Shown: positions 45,427 through 54,947, counted from the stretch's first letter. The stretch: 64,000 nucleotides of DNA from Gracilaria domingensis (GCA_022539475.1 VCMS01000136.1:62001-126000), one strand, 5' to 3'. The notes: a model not told the origin generated them from the letters alone. Program-made: numbers and translations.

Positions 45427-46702
45427 CTAAGGACATTTTCCGCACTTCATGCATCGATCATGAGCACGGTAAACCCCGTGTTTCATCGGGTTACGAATAT
45501 CGGCCGGAATCCAGCAGTCAGAGGAGATGTCCTTTCCGATCAGTGACGGTTCTGTAGGTTTCTTAGATCCAGACTTCGAACGATTTTTGTTCTTTCCGCT
45601 CTTCGACTTTGACGATGGTGGAGACGACGACGGGGTCCCTTCGTTCCACCTCTCGGAGATGTAGACTGTGCGCACGAAGTTATAGACGTCCGACATGCTG
45701 GAAGTTCTACCATCAGAGAAGCGAACTGAAAGCTTCTTCTTGAATAGTACAGGAATTTTGATCTGAAAGAAGTTAAAAGCCTCACTTACTGGTGTGCTAC
45801 AGATGTCTACGAGCTCGCAGAACTTCGTGATATGGCTGTCGAGGGAGCCATCGCTGTATCGTAGGCGGATTAGTTGAACGAGCGCCAGTGCAGTTTCGTT
45901 TGCCCGAACGAATTCTGAGAACATCGCAGACTGCAGTTCATCGAGGTTTATAAACTGTTCTCCTTCGCGTGTCGCACGCGATTACCAATGATCGGAGTTG
46001 TCCCGTAATAAACAGGATGCGATGTGTACCTCCTGTGAGTCTGAGACCGATGGAGAAAGTGTGGTGACCTTGCGAACGTTCGAAATAAAAGAACGCATCT
46101 TGATCGATGTTGGCTCGTTGTCGCGCCCGTGAGTCAAAACCTGTAAACGTGAGGTACGGAGGCCGGTGTGGTTCACAGATGGAGCTGCAGCGTTGGTGTT
46201 GTTCACTCTGTGAGGTAGGGAAGGTGGGCAAGGCAACCTTGGAAGCTGCGGAGGAATTTATAGTCGGTTTCTGAGACCCTAGAGCTGTGCGAGGATCATA
46301 GTCATAGTGTTCTGTTGTTTCTGAATCATTGGAAGAAGCGCGGTAGGAGAAAGGTCAGGAAGGGTTTGGTCAGAGACGATATCAACCACAGCAGTGTTTC
46401 CGGTATTGACGGGAAATGCGCCTCCTGAATCTGACTGAATCTCATGGATTGGTGAAGGTGCTGCGACCTGGACGGAATCAGAAGAGTGTGCTGCTGAAGT
46501 GGTATCCTGCGGAGCTTCAGAAGCTTGAGGTTGCACTTGGACTGCAGTGTTGATGTCAGATCGGTGGAAAAAGCTGACTTGGGACGGCGGCGTTGGTTTC
46601 GTGGCGCGGCTGTTAAGTCTAGCTTGGCAGGCAAGCGGAATGATGCACTGCAGCAGAATCGGCTGGGTTCCAGTGGTAGGAACGAAAATTGATGCTACCA
46701 AA
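45427..46702 (-). pseudogene. gag of the 15.2-kb element
   Basis: Begins near the 5' LTR with a Gln/Ser/Pro-rich part (46701-46279), passes through shifted frames, and shows a capsid-like core at 45924-45427: MFSEFVRANETALALVQLIR, DGSLDSHITKFCELVDIC, a Lys/Ser-rich segment and DRCMKCGKCP, a Cys cluster where a zinc knuckle is expected. The minus strand at 46700 reads TGGTAGCATC, a possible primer-binding site just inside the LTR. Confidence 0.6.
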
Positions 46703-46947
46703 TGTAATGCAGACGGGCGTACTATGTATGATACGAAGAAATGATGAGATTTGGCGTCGTTCCTGGCTGCCCTTCGCGCAAGAGGGGCAGATCAAGTCAT
46801 AACTCTTTATTTATACTTCGCCTCAAAAGGAGCTTGCAGTTGAAACAAAGAATAGGGTGACAGATATCTAGCTTGTAGGGTCAAAAGTAGCTACAAAAGT
46901 GACAAAAATAGGATAAAACAGCTTCTAGCACATACTACTCTGTCACA
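46703..46947 (-). repeat. 5' LTR of the 15.2-kb element
   Basis: 245 bp, partner of 31725-31969. Minus strand TGTGACAGAG...TGCATTACA. The outer flank CCAGA at 46948-46952 is the second half of the target duplication. Confidence 0.9.
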
Positions 46948-46952
46948 CCAGA

Positions 46953-47269
46953 ATTGCTGAACTATCCAGAGTTTACCAAGACCAATAGAATTTAGAGGAA
47001 GGGAGAAGTGAATTGATGCAAGTGAATGACACGCGGCAGCTCCAGATGCTCTTTGTAGCAAGCGCTGGCGGATATACCACCGGCACTTGCTGATCCCCCT
47101 TCGTGCTCCCTCAGATGGTGTTGCGGTTACCATCAACCTCTGCAGCTAGCATTCTGTTCTTGACGTTGGTTTTCGTTTCGCTGCGTTAGTTTTCTATTAT
47201 TTCGCGTTCTACGTTGCTTTGCCTGCAGTTCTTTTTCGCGCAGCTTTTTCTGCCGATATAAAAGATTAG
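46953..47269. other. flank of the 15.2-kb element, no gene
   Basis: The first 25 bases (ATTGCTGAACTATCCAGA) match the uninterrupted paralogous site at 54487-54504. Nothing else is recognised. Confidence 0.4.
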
Positions 47270-47463
47270 TATGACTATCAGAGCAACCAAACTATCTCTA
47301 TATTTATTAGTTATTATGTTTAGACTATTACATGGGCAATTACGTGGCTACCAAATCATTATGCGGTCCTTTCCGCCTTTTTATTAGTAGTATGAAAGGG
47401 ATACAACTTGCTCTAATCTACCAGTAGAGTTCATCCAAGCCCAATTACAACCACCATCTTTAT
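47270..47463. repeat. direct repeat X1 (LTR-like), paired with 53081-53267
   Basis: About 194 bp starting TATGACTATCAGAGCAACC and ending CCACCATCTTTAT. The partner at 53081-53267 is about 90 percent identical. Between them lie the DIRS-type element and an AT-rich gag remnant, so these look like LTRs of an older retroelement. GCCGATAT flanks both outer sides (just left of about 47256 and right after 53267) and may be a target duplication, though this is uncertain. Confidence 0.65.
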
Positions 47464-47762
47464 GACATCTGTGAGCATTACAGCTATGAAGAGCTAGCAC
47501 GAAAGGACAGCGAGCGACGCAGCCGGCCGGCCGCTACTGCCGAGCGTATCAGAAGGCACAGTTGGCCCCCCCCTTCGCGGACCGCTGACGGGGACAATGC
47601 GACCTGACTGTCTCCTTTTCGGAGACACTGTCTCTCACAAAACCTAAGCGGTCGTGGCTGATCTCGGACTCTATGAACCAGACGGGGACACGGGGTCTTT
47701 ATCAGCGCTCTCGCTACACGTCCTAACCCGGATCCGCCCTCTCCTCGCATGTCCGTTTCTTC
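47462..47762. repeat. left direct repeat of the DIRS-type element
   Basis: 301 bp from ATGACATCTGTGAGCATTAC to CCGTTTCTTC, paired with 51515-51815. It begins exactly where the LTR-like repeat X1 ends. Confidence 0.85.
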
Positions 47763-47840
47763 GTAACTTTCGCGTTACTGAGAAACTTCCCTTCATCTCA
47801 AAGCGGCGACATCTTCATTGCTACGTGCACTAAACGTAAC

Positions 47841-48485
47841 ATGGCCAATCAGTCAGATGGAGCCCCATCCTGGCCCGGCGATACGCAAACCTTCCAAGCG
47901 CTCTGCAACGACAGCAAAGCGACTCGCGACGATTACCGAGCTATCTGCCTCGAACTTCAGAACTCCCAAATGATGGGTGAGAGCACGATGTTCGAGCGAA
48001 GACCTCATGTCCCTATTGACCACATGGGCTTCTTTAAACCTCAGCAAAGCGCATTCTTGACTGAGCTGAGGAACCGGGATAGGCGCTCGGCGAAAGAGTG
48101 GGAATACATAAACGCCGCAGGTACTTGGATGGAAATTTTGCTGGCCTCTTTCACTCTAGCCATGTCGACCGAGGACCCTAGTCAACTGTGCAGGCTACTT
48201 GCTACCGTCAAAACCTCCGGTGAAGCGTGTTTGGAAGTGCTTACCATGCGAGGGCAATACTTTCGGGATATAACTGAGAAGGGTCTAGAACTCGCGCGCA
48301 CGACGTCTTATCTGGTGGAACAGAGTCATGACGCCGTTTTCTCGGAGACCCAAAGGACCTTCCGGGAAGCACTCTCCTCTCACTTAGAAGTCGAAACGGC
48401 GAAAGAGATCGCGAAAATGATGCTCAACCAGAAGGCATCCAAGGGCAAGGGGGCGTCCAAAGACGGCGCCGCCGCCAAGCAGTAA
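47841..48485 (+). CDS. gag-like protein of the DIRS-type element
   Basis: 214 residues from ATG 47841 (MANQSDGAPSWPGDTQTF). Mostly helical, with RDRRSAKEWEYINAAGTWME and a basic, Lys/Gly-rich tail (KASKGKGASKDGAAAKQ) suited to nucleic acid binding. No zinc knuckle. Position as first gene and size fit the small gag-like first gene of YR retrotransposons; sequence similarity to a known gag is not evident. Twenty bases separate it from the RT gene. Confidence 0.65.
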   Translation: MANQSDGAPSWPGDTQTFQALCNDSKATRDDYRAICLELQNSQMMGESTMFERRPHVPIDHMGFFKPQQSAFLTELRNRDRRSAKEWEYINAAGTWMEILLASFTLAMSTEDPSQLCRLLATVKTSGEACLEVLTMRGQYFRDITEKGLELARTTSYLVEQSHDAVFSETQRTFREALSSHLEVETAKEIAKMMLNQKASKGKGASKDGAAAKQ

Positions 48486-48505
48486 CTATTACTAGTTCTG
48501 CATCC

Positions 48506-50467
48506 ATGGAGGGGGCGGGAATCACCTCTCTCTGGAGGAAGACGTCGAGGAACGCGCACGAATGGGTGCGTTTACTTCATGCGTCTCCATTTGTAGCACG
48601 TGCCTTCAAGTACGGTATATATGACCCACCGGTTGTTCCCTTTACGGAAGGCACCGTGCTACCTCCGATTCCACAGTCTCCGGTAGACATAGACTACGCT
48701 GAGAAGGACCTACTTCAAGGTCTAGAAGAGCATATCTATGAAGAAGTGACAAAGGATTATGCAATGGCAAGGGTAGAAGAGGGTAAGATGATTTCTTCAG
48801 CCTTCACGGTTTGGAGAGCTAACTCCAGCGGGGTGCTGAAAGGAAGATTCGTAGTGAATTTCAGCTTGCAGTCTACTCACTGGGAGAAAGGGGCGGTTAA
48901 GATGGAAACTATTCCGTCGTTTGCCCTAGATCTGCAGCAGAACGACTATCTGCTCTCGTGGGACATAAAGGGCGGATATAGAGCGTTCTACCTGCACCCC
49001 CGTATGCGCGACTATTTCTTGTTTCATTACGGTGGACGGTACTTTCGTTGCGTCGCGCTACCGTTCGGGTGGGGGCGCTCCGCCCTCTGGGTCACTAAAC
49101 TGCTGAAGCCCCTGGTACGTTACATTCGCGAGGCGCTCGGGTACCGGCTTTTGCCCTACATCGATGACTTTCTCCTCGCCCCATCACCGTTCGGGACTGT
49201 GGCTACGAAGCGGCACTGCCGCAGAGCGACAACAAAGCTGGACGCATTGTTGACCAGGCTCGGTATCACGAGGCATCCAGACAAAGGCGAATGGATCGGG
49301 TCTCGCCAAATCGATCATCTCGGTTTCAGCATCGACACCACCAAAATGGTGGTAACTGTCACGCCGCACAAGGTAGAGAGAGTACACAGCATCGCCAAAG
49401 GACTCCTGCGAATTGCCTGTTCGCACCAGCGCCTTGTACCAACGAAACTGTTGAGACACTTCTGCGGCGTGTGCGTATCGTTGGGGCTCGCCTACCCACT
49501 GGCCCGTTTCTATACACGGTCGCTCTACGACTCCATGGCCGTCTCGCAGCACAAGCACAACGAACGCAAGGAAAGGGTCCGTCTTTCCCGACAAGCTTTG
49601 CGCGACCTGCGCCATTGGCGCTCATTCACGCAGGGAAGCGGTCGGCCCCTACAACCACCGCCTCCACAGATGGCAATTCACAGCGACGCGTCCGACATCG
49701 GTTACGGCGGTACCCTCGGCCCAGACTTGTCAGCGGGCAATGTAGGTTTGTGGGCAAGTCTTGGGTTGTGGCGACCCAAGGACAGGCACGAGTCGATCAC
49801 TGTGAGGGAGCTACGCGCCGTTCGGCTACTGTTGGCGAGACCCTTCGCCCGTTTTCTGCGGTCGAGCGCGATCAAACGCGTCCTAGTCCACGAAGACAAC
49901 CGGGCGGTGTCACTGGTGCTGAACGCGATGGTGTCGGCTTCCCCGGCAATGATGAGCGAGCTGCGGAAGCTTCATCGTGTGCTGGAATGGCTCGGGATCA
50001 CTGTCAAATCCAATTGGATCCCGAGCGCCGTCAACAGGTTTGCGGATAGACTGTCGCGAACATGGCTCCCGTACGACACAAGAGCAACCTTCTACCTCAT
50101 TCAGGCATTACGGCACGAATTCGAGTTCGACCGCCATATATTCTGGGACGGCCCGTTCGGCGAGCGGCTAGCTGCTCGGCGCAAATATCTGTTTCAACAC
50201 CTCGACGAGCCATGGGACCCTCGCGCATGCCACCTTTGGACCCCTCCATTCGACTTCGTGGCCCTGGTGGTCAGGAAGATCGAAGAAGACGCGGCTCGAG
50301 GGATTCTCGTGGCGCCCCACTGGCCCAATCAGCCTTGGTATCAACGCCTCCGACAGGTGTCGAACCGAATCACCATCTTGCACCCCTCCCAGATCCCGCA
50401 CGATCTCCTCCAAGGACTGCGGAACGCGCGTTCCTGGGCAGTGGCGATTGCGCAGATTCGTTGCTAG
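48506..50467 (+). CDS. reverse transcriptase-RNase H of the DIRS-type element
   Basis: 653 residues. RT blocks: LKGRFVVNFSLQ, LLSWDIKGGYRAFYLHP (Asp 153), FRCVALPFGWGRSALWVTKL and LLPYIDDFLLAPS (YIDD 218-221). The PFGW-type block and LGF spacing are typical of DIRS and related polymerases rather than Ty3. RNase H residues are visible as IHSDAS (Asp 394), TVRELRA (Glu 435), HEDNRA (Asp 464) and RFADRLSR (Asp 514). The C-terminus contains ILVAPHWPNQPWYQ, found near the end of such RNase H proteins. Overlaps the recombinase frame at its 3' end. Confidence 0.92.
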   Translation: MEGAGITSLWRKTSRNAHEWVRLLHASPFVARAFKYGIYDPPVVPFTEGTVLPPIPQSPVDIDYAEKDLLQGLEEHIYEEVTKDYAMARVEEGKMISSAFTVWRANSSGVLKGRFVVNFSLQSTHWEKGAVKMETIPSFALDLQQNDYLLSWDIKGGYRAFYLHPRMRDYFLFHYGGRYFRCVALPFGWGRSALWVTKLLKPLVRYIREALGYRLLPYIDDFLLAPSPFGTVATKRHCRRATTKLDALLTRLGITRHPDKGEWIGSRQIDHLGFSIDTTKMVVTVTPHKVERVHSIAKGLLRIACSHQRLVPTKLLRHFCGVCVSLGLAYPLARFYTRSLYDSMAVSQHKHNERKERVRLSRQALRDLRHWRSFTQGSGRPLQPPPPQMAIHSDASDIGYGGTLGPDLSAGNVGLWASLGLWRPKDRHESITVRELRAVRLLLARPFARFLRSSAIKRVLVHEDNRAVSLVLNAMVSASPAMMSELRKLHRVLEWLGITVKSNWIPSAVNRFADRLSRTWLPYDTRATFYLIQALRHEFEFDRHIFWDGPFGERLAARRKYLFQHLDEPWDPRACHLWTPPFDFVALVVRKIEEDAARGILVAPHWPNQPWYQRLRQVSNRITILHPSQIPHDLLQGLRNARSWAVAIAQIRC

Positions 50468-51483
50468 CCCGATATCGTTCCGGCGCTCGGTGGTCCGTGC
50501 TGGAACGAACAGCAAAACAAAGCCGGACAAACGGGGGAGCTGCAGCCGCGGCGCTGATCTCCAACTTTGGATACTCCGAAAGTAGGTGGATCAACCGCTC
50601 GACTCAGCTTAAGAAATGGTTTGACTTCTGCGAAAAGGAACAAATTCAGCCTTTAGTAGAAGATGACGGCCCCATCGCAGCCTTTGTTGGCTACCTATCC
50701 GAAGAAGGAAAGATTTCGGCTACATCTTTACCGCAGTATTTGTCGGCCATACCCAAGTTTCACGAGCACCATGGCCGTCAGTCCCCAACGCGGACAGCTT
50801 TGTTGAAGAACCTACTGGCCGCCTACTCTCGAAAACATGCCTCCGATGGTGACGGGAAACCCATACGCATTGGCTGCTCTGCAGAGATTCTCCTGCGCGT
50901 TGTACGCGCCGGCTGCCAATCCACACAATCGCACACTGTAGGATGTTGCGCGGCCGCTGTCATAAGCTTCATCTTTCACCTCCGCTCTGTGAGCATCACA
51001 GCCATCAAGCGTGAAGACCTTTCTTTCACGGCAGACAGAATGGAATTACGGGTCAGAAGGCGAAAAGGAAAGGTCAACTCCCGTCCCTTGGTTCTCAGCT
51101 ATCGTCGGAACCCAGCCTGGGACGATCCTGCAACCCCTTTTAGTTTGTTGCGGAAATGGACGTGTCTTCGGAAAGGAGCTTGGCTATTTAGCCTTGACGA
51201 TACGGTAATTAACCTTCACGCCGCCGTTGACAAAGTCCTGAAAGCAGCGGCCGTGTCAGCGCCTTCCGGATTCTTGTACAGCTCGCACAGCCCACGCATT
51301 GGCTCTTTCAACGAACTGCTTTTGTTGGGTGTCTCTCGGGAGTTCATTATACATCGCTTCGATTGGAGTTCGGAATCAATGTTTAGAGTGTACACTGACA
51401 GTTCTATTTCTGTGTCGCCCGCTTCGGAATGGTTCTTCGCGCATCTCCTTCCGGTCCCGTCGCTGCGCCCACCTCCTACGTAA
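50062..51483 (+). CDS. tyrosine recombinase of the DIRS-type element
   Basis: The frame is open from ATG 50062, but its first 130 codons overlap the RNase H gene and look like a shadow; protein-like sequence starts about 50450 (LLARYRSGARWSVLE). Core-binding part: STQLKKWFDFCEKE, PIAAFVGYLSEEGKIS. Catalytic residues by numbering from 50062: Arg 308 (FHLRSVSI), His 409 and Arg 412 (SSHSPRIGS), His 431 or Trp 435 (IIHRFDW), nucleophile Tyr 444 (FRVYTD). The recombinase inserts circular cDNA without staggered cuts, so no target duplication is expected. How translation of the overlapping gene starts is not visible. Ends at TAA. Confidence 0.9.
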   Translation: MAPVRHKSNLLPHSGITARIRVRPPYILGRPVRRAASCSAQISVSTPRRAMGPSRMPPLDPSIRLRGPGGQEDRRRRGSRDSRGAPLAQSALVSTPPTGVEPNHHLAPLPDPARSPPRTAERAFLGSGDCADSLLARYRSGARWSVLERTAKQSRTNGGAAAAALISNFGYSESRWINRSTQLKKWFDFCEKEQIQPLVEDDGPIAAFVGYLSEEGKISATSLPQYLSAIPKFHEHHGRQSPTRTALLKNLLAAYSRKHASDGDGKPIRIGCSAEILLRVVRAGCQSTQSHTVGCCAAAVISFIFHLRSVSITAIKREDLSFTADRMELRVRRRKGKVNSRPLVLSYRRNPAWDDPATPFSLLRKWTCLRKGAWLFSLDDTVINLHAAVDKVLKAAAVSAPSGFLYSSHSPRIGSFNELLLLGVSREFIIHRFDWSSESMFRVYTDSSISVSPASEWFFAHLLPVPSLRPPPT

Positions 51484-51514
51484 CCGCTCCTCTCGGCATC
51501 TTAAAGTTTTCTTC

Positions 51515-51815
51515 ATGACATCTTTGAGCATTACAGCTATGAAGAGCTAGCACGAAAGGACAGCGAGCGACGCAGCCGGCCGCCCGCTACTGCCGAGCGT
51601 ACCAGAAGGCACACTTGGCCCCCCTCTTCGCGGACCGCTGACGGGGACAATGCGACCTGACTGTCTCCTTTTCGAAAACACTGTCTCTCACAAAACTTAA
51701 GCGGTCGTGGCTGATCTCGGACTCTATGAACCAGACGGAGACACGTGGTCTTTATCAGCGCTCTCGATACACGTTTTAACCCGGATCCGCTCTCTCCTCG
51801 CATTTCCGTTTCTTC
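51515..51815. repeat. right direct repeat of the DIRS-type element
   Basis: 301 bp, copy of 47462-47762, starting 31 bp after the recombinase stop codon. Confidence 0.85.
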
Positions 51816-53080
51816 TCCCACCCTTCCCCCTCGTTCAATCACATGTCGTTTCTTCGTTACTTATGTCTTTAGCTTTCACAAGTCGGCAATATTGGCCTTA
51901 AGGATCACCGTCTTGTTCCTTTATTAAACGTAGTGCGCATTGCGCTTGTTCTTCTTCAAAATTTCTTCATAGTTATGGGTTCTCATTGAAAGATTCGTTG
52001 CACCTCAATTTGATCTTGCCGCTACCACTAGGGTCGTTTATGTCAGTATTCTATTTAAATTTTTTTATTTTATTCGAATTATGCCGCCGCCCTAACCTTC
52101 TGAATACAGCTGAGATATGGAATCGTCACCGTAAAAAGATGGAATTGGTTACCAACGGCTACACTATGAATCCGTTATTTTATAGAAAGAATTTTATGAT
52201 TTATGGGATACATCAAACAACAACAAAATTCCTGCAAAATTGCACGGCATCGTTCTATTATCTCAACTAGAAGGCCGTGACTGAAACTTGGCATCACAAT
52301 TAGAGGTGGAAAATTTGAAGACTGAAAATGGCGCAATTACATTGGCTATATGTATTTGTGAACAAAATTCTTTATCAAGCATTACGGAAGTGTACAAACG
52401 GTTTTACAAATTATTTTGCACGAAAAGAGAACACCGAGAAGCTTTACATATTTTTGAGAAACGGTTTTAAGCTGCTGTGGTGCATTTCGTCTTCCGGACG
52501 AGCTTCTGGATTTTATTTTTCTGGAAAATTGCTAACTATGTGCTGCACATTGGCTGTTTATTTTTGCGTCAGTTGTATCTAAACAATATAATGAACCTAA
52601 TGTTAAGAACAAATATGATTCTAAAAAAGATAAGATGAGTCTAATTAATTATGATGACGTTGGTTTTCTCATTCGAAGTTCAGATAAAATGATGGAACCG
52701 AAATCCAAGAACATTTCAGCCCATAGTTCTACTGTTCGAGGACGGTTACCTAAAGAAGAACTTGAAAAATTGAAAAAGACCTCAAAGTTCCATCTATGCC
52801 ATTAGACTGAACATTGGGCTTCTGAAGATTCTAAATGCTTGAACCAAAATTTTGATCGTAGTGCACTACCACCAAAATCTCCTAAACCATTGGCCAACCA
52901 CTGTATCCTTTCTGATTGGGGTAAGTGGATTTTGATTTTATTTGTTCTTTATTACTATATTTATATTGGAAATGACTTTGAAATGGAATTTATTACCTGG
53001 ATGATTTGCGATACATATGTAAAACCAAGAATGAGGGAAGTATTTGGTTTCACCAAAAAGGGATGAGTATGAAATATTAT
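51816..53080 (+). pseudogene. AT-rich gag remnant of the X retroelement
   Basis: Plus-strand pieces in changing frames: AEIWNRHRKKMELVTNG, ITEVYKRFYKLFCTKREHRE, and near 52790-52850 a decayed Cys/His knuckle (FHLCH, then EHWASEDSKC), in the order expected for a copia-type gag. No polymerase. With X1 and X2 on the outside this looks like an internally deleted LTR element whose 5' LTR junction received the DIRS-type insertion. Confidence 0.5.
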
Positions 53081-53267
53081 TATGACTATCAGAGCAACCA
53101 ACCTCTCTCTATATTTATTTAATTATTATGCTTACATGGCCAATTACGTGGCTACCAAATCATTATGCGGTCCTCTCCGCCTTTTTATTAGTAGTATAAA
53201 AGGGATAAAACTTGCTCCGGTCTACCAGTAGAGTTCATCCAAGCCCAATTACAACCACCATCTTTAT
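53081..53267. repeat. direct repeat X2 (LTR-like)
   Basis: Partner of 47270-47463, ending ACCACCATCTTTAT. Followed by AGCCGATATTC, which shares GCCGATAT with the left flank of X1. Confidence 0.65.
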
Positions 53268-53399
53268 AGCCGATATTCTTCACGCCGCTTACCCCTTATC
53301 TGTAGTGTTCTTTTCGTCCCATGCATTTATCGTGTTCAAACTCCACTGCTTATACTCATCAGCACGTTGCTGCGCAAACACAGACTTTCTTTCGCTGCC

Positions 53400-53918
53400 A
53401 TGAACCCTTCGTCTGCTGCGACCAACAGTACTAACACCGATGTTTTTGGTTGCACCGTAGTTCACTTTTGCGATCAAGCATGGCATGGACATTGCCGATC
53501 ATCGGGAGTTCTACATTGTAAGTAAAATATTCTTGTCGTTCTTTACTCTAGATTTAAATCTTACATTTATTACTGGGCGCTGCGAACCATATAATGTAAG
53601 CGAAGAGGATCAAACGTACAACACATAAAAGCTGTTTTTGCTTGTCGTGTGAGGACTCATGATATGTTTTCCCTGACGTTCTGTTTCTTTTTCCGAAAAG
53701 GTTTTCACAGAAACGTTGAAGGTTTTAGTGGTCATGGAAGTCTGTACACCGCAACCTGCGTCGCGATCTTAGAGCAGCTTGATCATCATGTGATTTTCCG
53801 AGCGAGATTGGAGCAGCATTTCTCTTGTCGAGGAGTGTTGTGTGTGCTGATGGACGGTCTCCATCAGCTCGACAAGATCCATGTCCGGATCTTGTCGTCC
53901 CTGCCTGCCGACACATAA
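53400..53918 (+). CDS. small spliced gene, hypothetical 111-residue protein
   Basis: Exon 1 is 53400-53517 (ATG, MNPSSAATNSTNTDVFG, then VVHFCDQAWHGHCRSSG). A 183-nt intron, 53518-53700, has GTAAGT at the donor, CTGAC about 30 nt before the end, a pyrimidine-rich stretch and AAAAG at the acceptor. Exon 2, 53701-53918, continues in phase (NVEGFSGHGSLYTATCVAIL, HHVIFRARLEQHFSCRG, ending SLPADT). The Cys/His content is notable (HFC, HGHC). No family recognised. It lies just after repeat X2, so it could be a host gene or a remnant of an unrecognised element; splice-phase agreement is the main support. Confidence 0.5.
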
Positions 53919-53954
53919 AGATCTTGAGGAGAGCTCGTCAACTAGAGAACAATA

Positions 53955-54011
53955 AAGCCTACTTTGGATCAAATCAGTCAATTTGCTTCCATATATGAAG
54001 CTTTGCTATGG
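53955..54011. repeat. 57-bp repeat, copy 1
   Basis: AAAGCCTACTTTGGATCAAA followed by TCAGTCAATTTGCTTCC and GAAGCTTTGCTATG, repeated at 54522-54579 with few changes. Confidence 0.7.
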
Positions 54012-54431
54012 TCTAATTGCATGATTGTTTATTTGGAGCGATTGGTAGACGGACGCATTTGTGGCGGTAACTTTCGTTCTGCGCAGTATGTGCACTGCTG
54101 GTCAGATTGTGTGCGAGAGACAACGGTCAAACGCGCAACAGATCAAGTTTGGTCTGCTTGTCTGGCGAAGCTGCCAATTCAAAAACTTGCGTAGGTGACA
54201 GTTCTAGATTTGATATAAACACTAGCACACGGAGCTAGAAATTCAAATCGTGGCTGGCTCGCCGCGTGATAAGGAACTCAGTTATCGCGCTACATAAGCG
54301 TTTTGAGTGACGGAAATGCACCGAGTTTGTGGAACATTCTCTCATTTCGAGCGTCTTTCTTGTGTGGCAGTTTGCGCAAGACACGTCCTCAGCTTTGGGC
54401 CTCTTTCGTGCATCTTTATTGTTCCTGTTTG

Positions 54432-54579
54432 TAAAAGCCCAAAAAGACCACCCTGCTACTGTAATTTTGACGGCAGTGCACCAGAATTGTTGAACTATCC
54501 AGATTTTAGCAGGCACAAAGCCTATTTTAGATCAAATCAGTCAATTTGCTCCCATTGTATGGAGCTTTGCTATGACTTG
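54432..54579. repeat. uninterrupted paralogue of the 15.2-kb element's target, plus repeat copy 2
   Basis: GTAAAAGCCCAAAAAGA, GACGGCAGTGCACCAGAATT and GTTGAACTATCCAGA run continuously here. The first half matches the left flank of the 15.2-kb element (up to CCAGA 31724) and the second half its right flank (from CCAGA 46948). 54522-54579 is the second copy of the 53955 repeat. Confidence 0.75.
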
Positions 54580-54947
54580 TTTCTCGTCGCATATGCTAGT
54601 CAGTCCATCAGTCACTTCTCACCTTTTTTTTTTAACACTAATCAGTCAGTCACAAATACGGCCCAAAGATTGACAGACTTTTCGATGAAGTATGCCAAGG
54701 CATGAGAAGCAATGAGATCTACGAAGCTTGATTGGGAAAAAGGGGAAGAATGTCGAGAACCGTTGTCTGCAGAGGCCTTGGAAGATTTCACTATATTATG
54801 AAGTCAATATTTATTTTCCTATTTAGTCTTCATTCACAACGATAAATGTCGAGAGGGATTAAATTGTAATCGCTCACAACAGAAATCTCACCCGCTCCGA
54901 CTGTAGAAGTTACTTTCTACCCCATCGTCGTCCATTCCTTGCCAAAC
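54580..54947. other. region without a supported gene
   Basis: No gene, repeat or RNA recognised. It includes the 3' flank of the secreted-protein gene that ends at 54948. Confidence 0.3.

Larger units (their letters stand above)
31725..46947 (-). mobile_element. 15.2-kb Ty3-like LTR retrotransposon, old, with nested insertions
   Basis: Bounded by 245-bp direct repeats (31725-31969 and 46703-46947), each running TG...CA on the minus strand, and by CCAGA at both outer edges (31720-31724, 46948-46952). A polypurine tract sits inside the 3' LTR and a TGG-starting primer-site candidate inside the 5' LTR. Order on the minus strand: gag, protease, RT, [copia insertion], rest of RT, RNase H, integrase, then 5.4 kb without recognised genes before the 3' LTR. 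The LTRs differ at roughly 18 percent of positions by eye, so the insertion is old. Removing the copia element and the MITE leaves about 9.9 kb. All genes are frameshifted. Confidence 0.9.
47462..51815 (+). mobile_element. DIRS-type tyrosine-recombinase retrotransposon
   Basis: Three plus-strand genes (gag-like, RT-RNase H, tyrosine recombinase) between 301-bp direct repeats (47462-47762 and 51515-51815; about 15 differences by eye). No DDE integrase is present; the recombinase replaces it, which defines YR retrotransposons. Direct rather than inverted terminal repeats favour a PAT/Ngaro-like plan over classical DIRS1, but a full split-repeat set was not found. All three genes are open. Confidence 0.9.

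Noticed and set aside
47484-47750. Similar minus-strand frames at 47484-47750 and 51537-51842 as a duplicated gene
   Set aside because: Both lie within the 301-bp direct repeats of the DIRS-type element and reflect the repeat itself.
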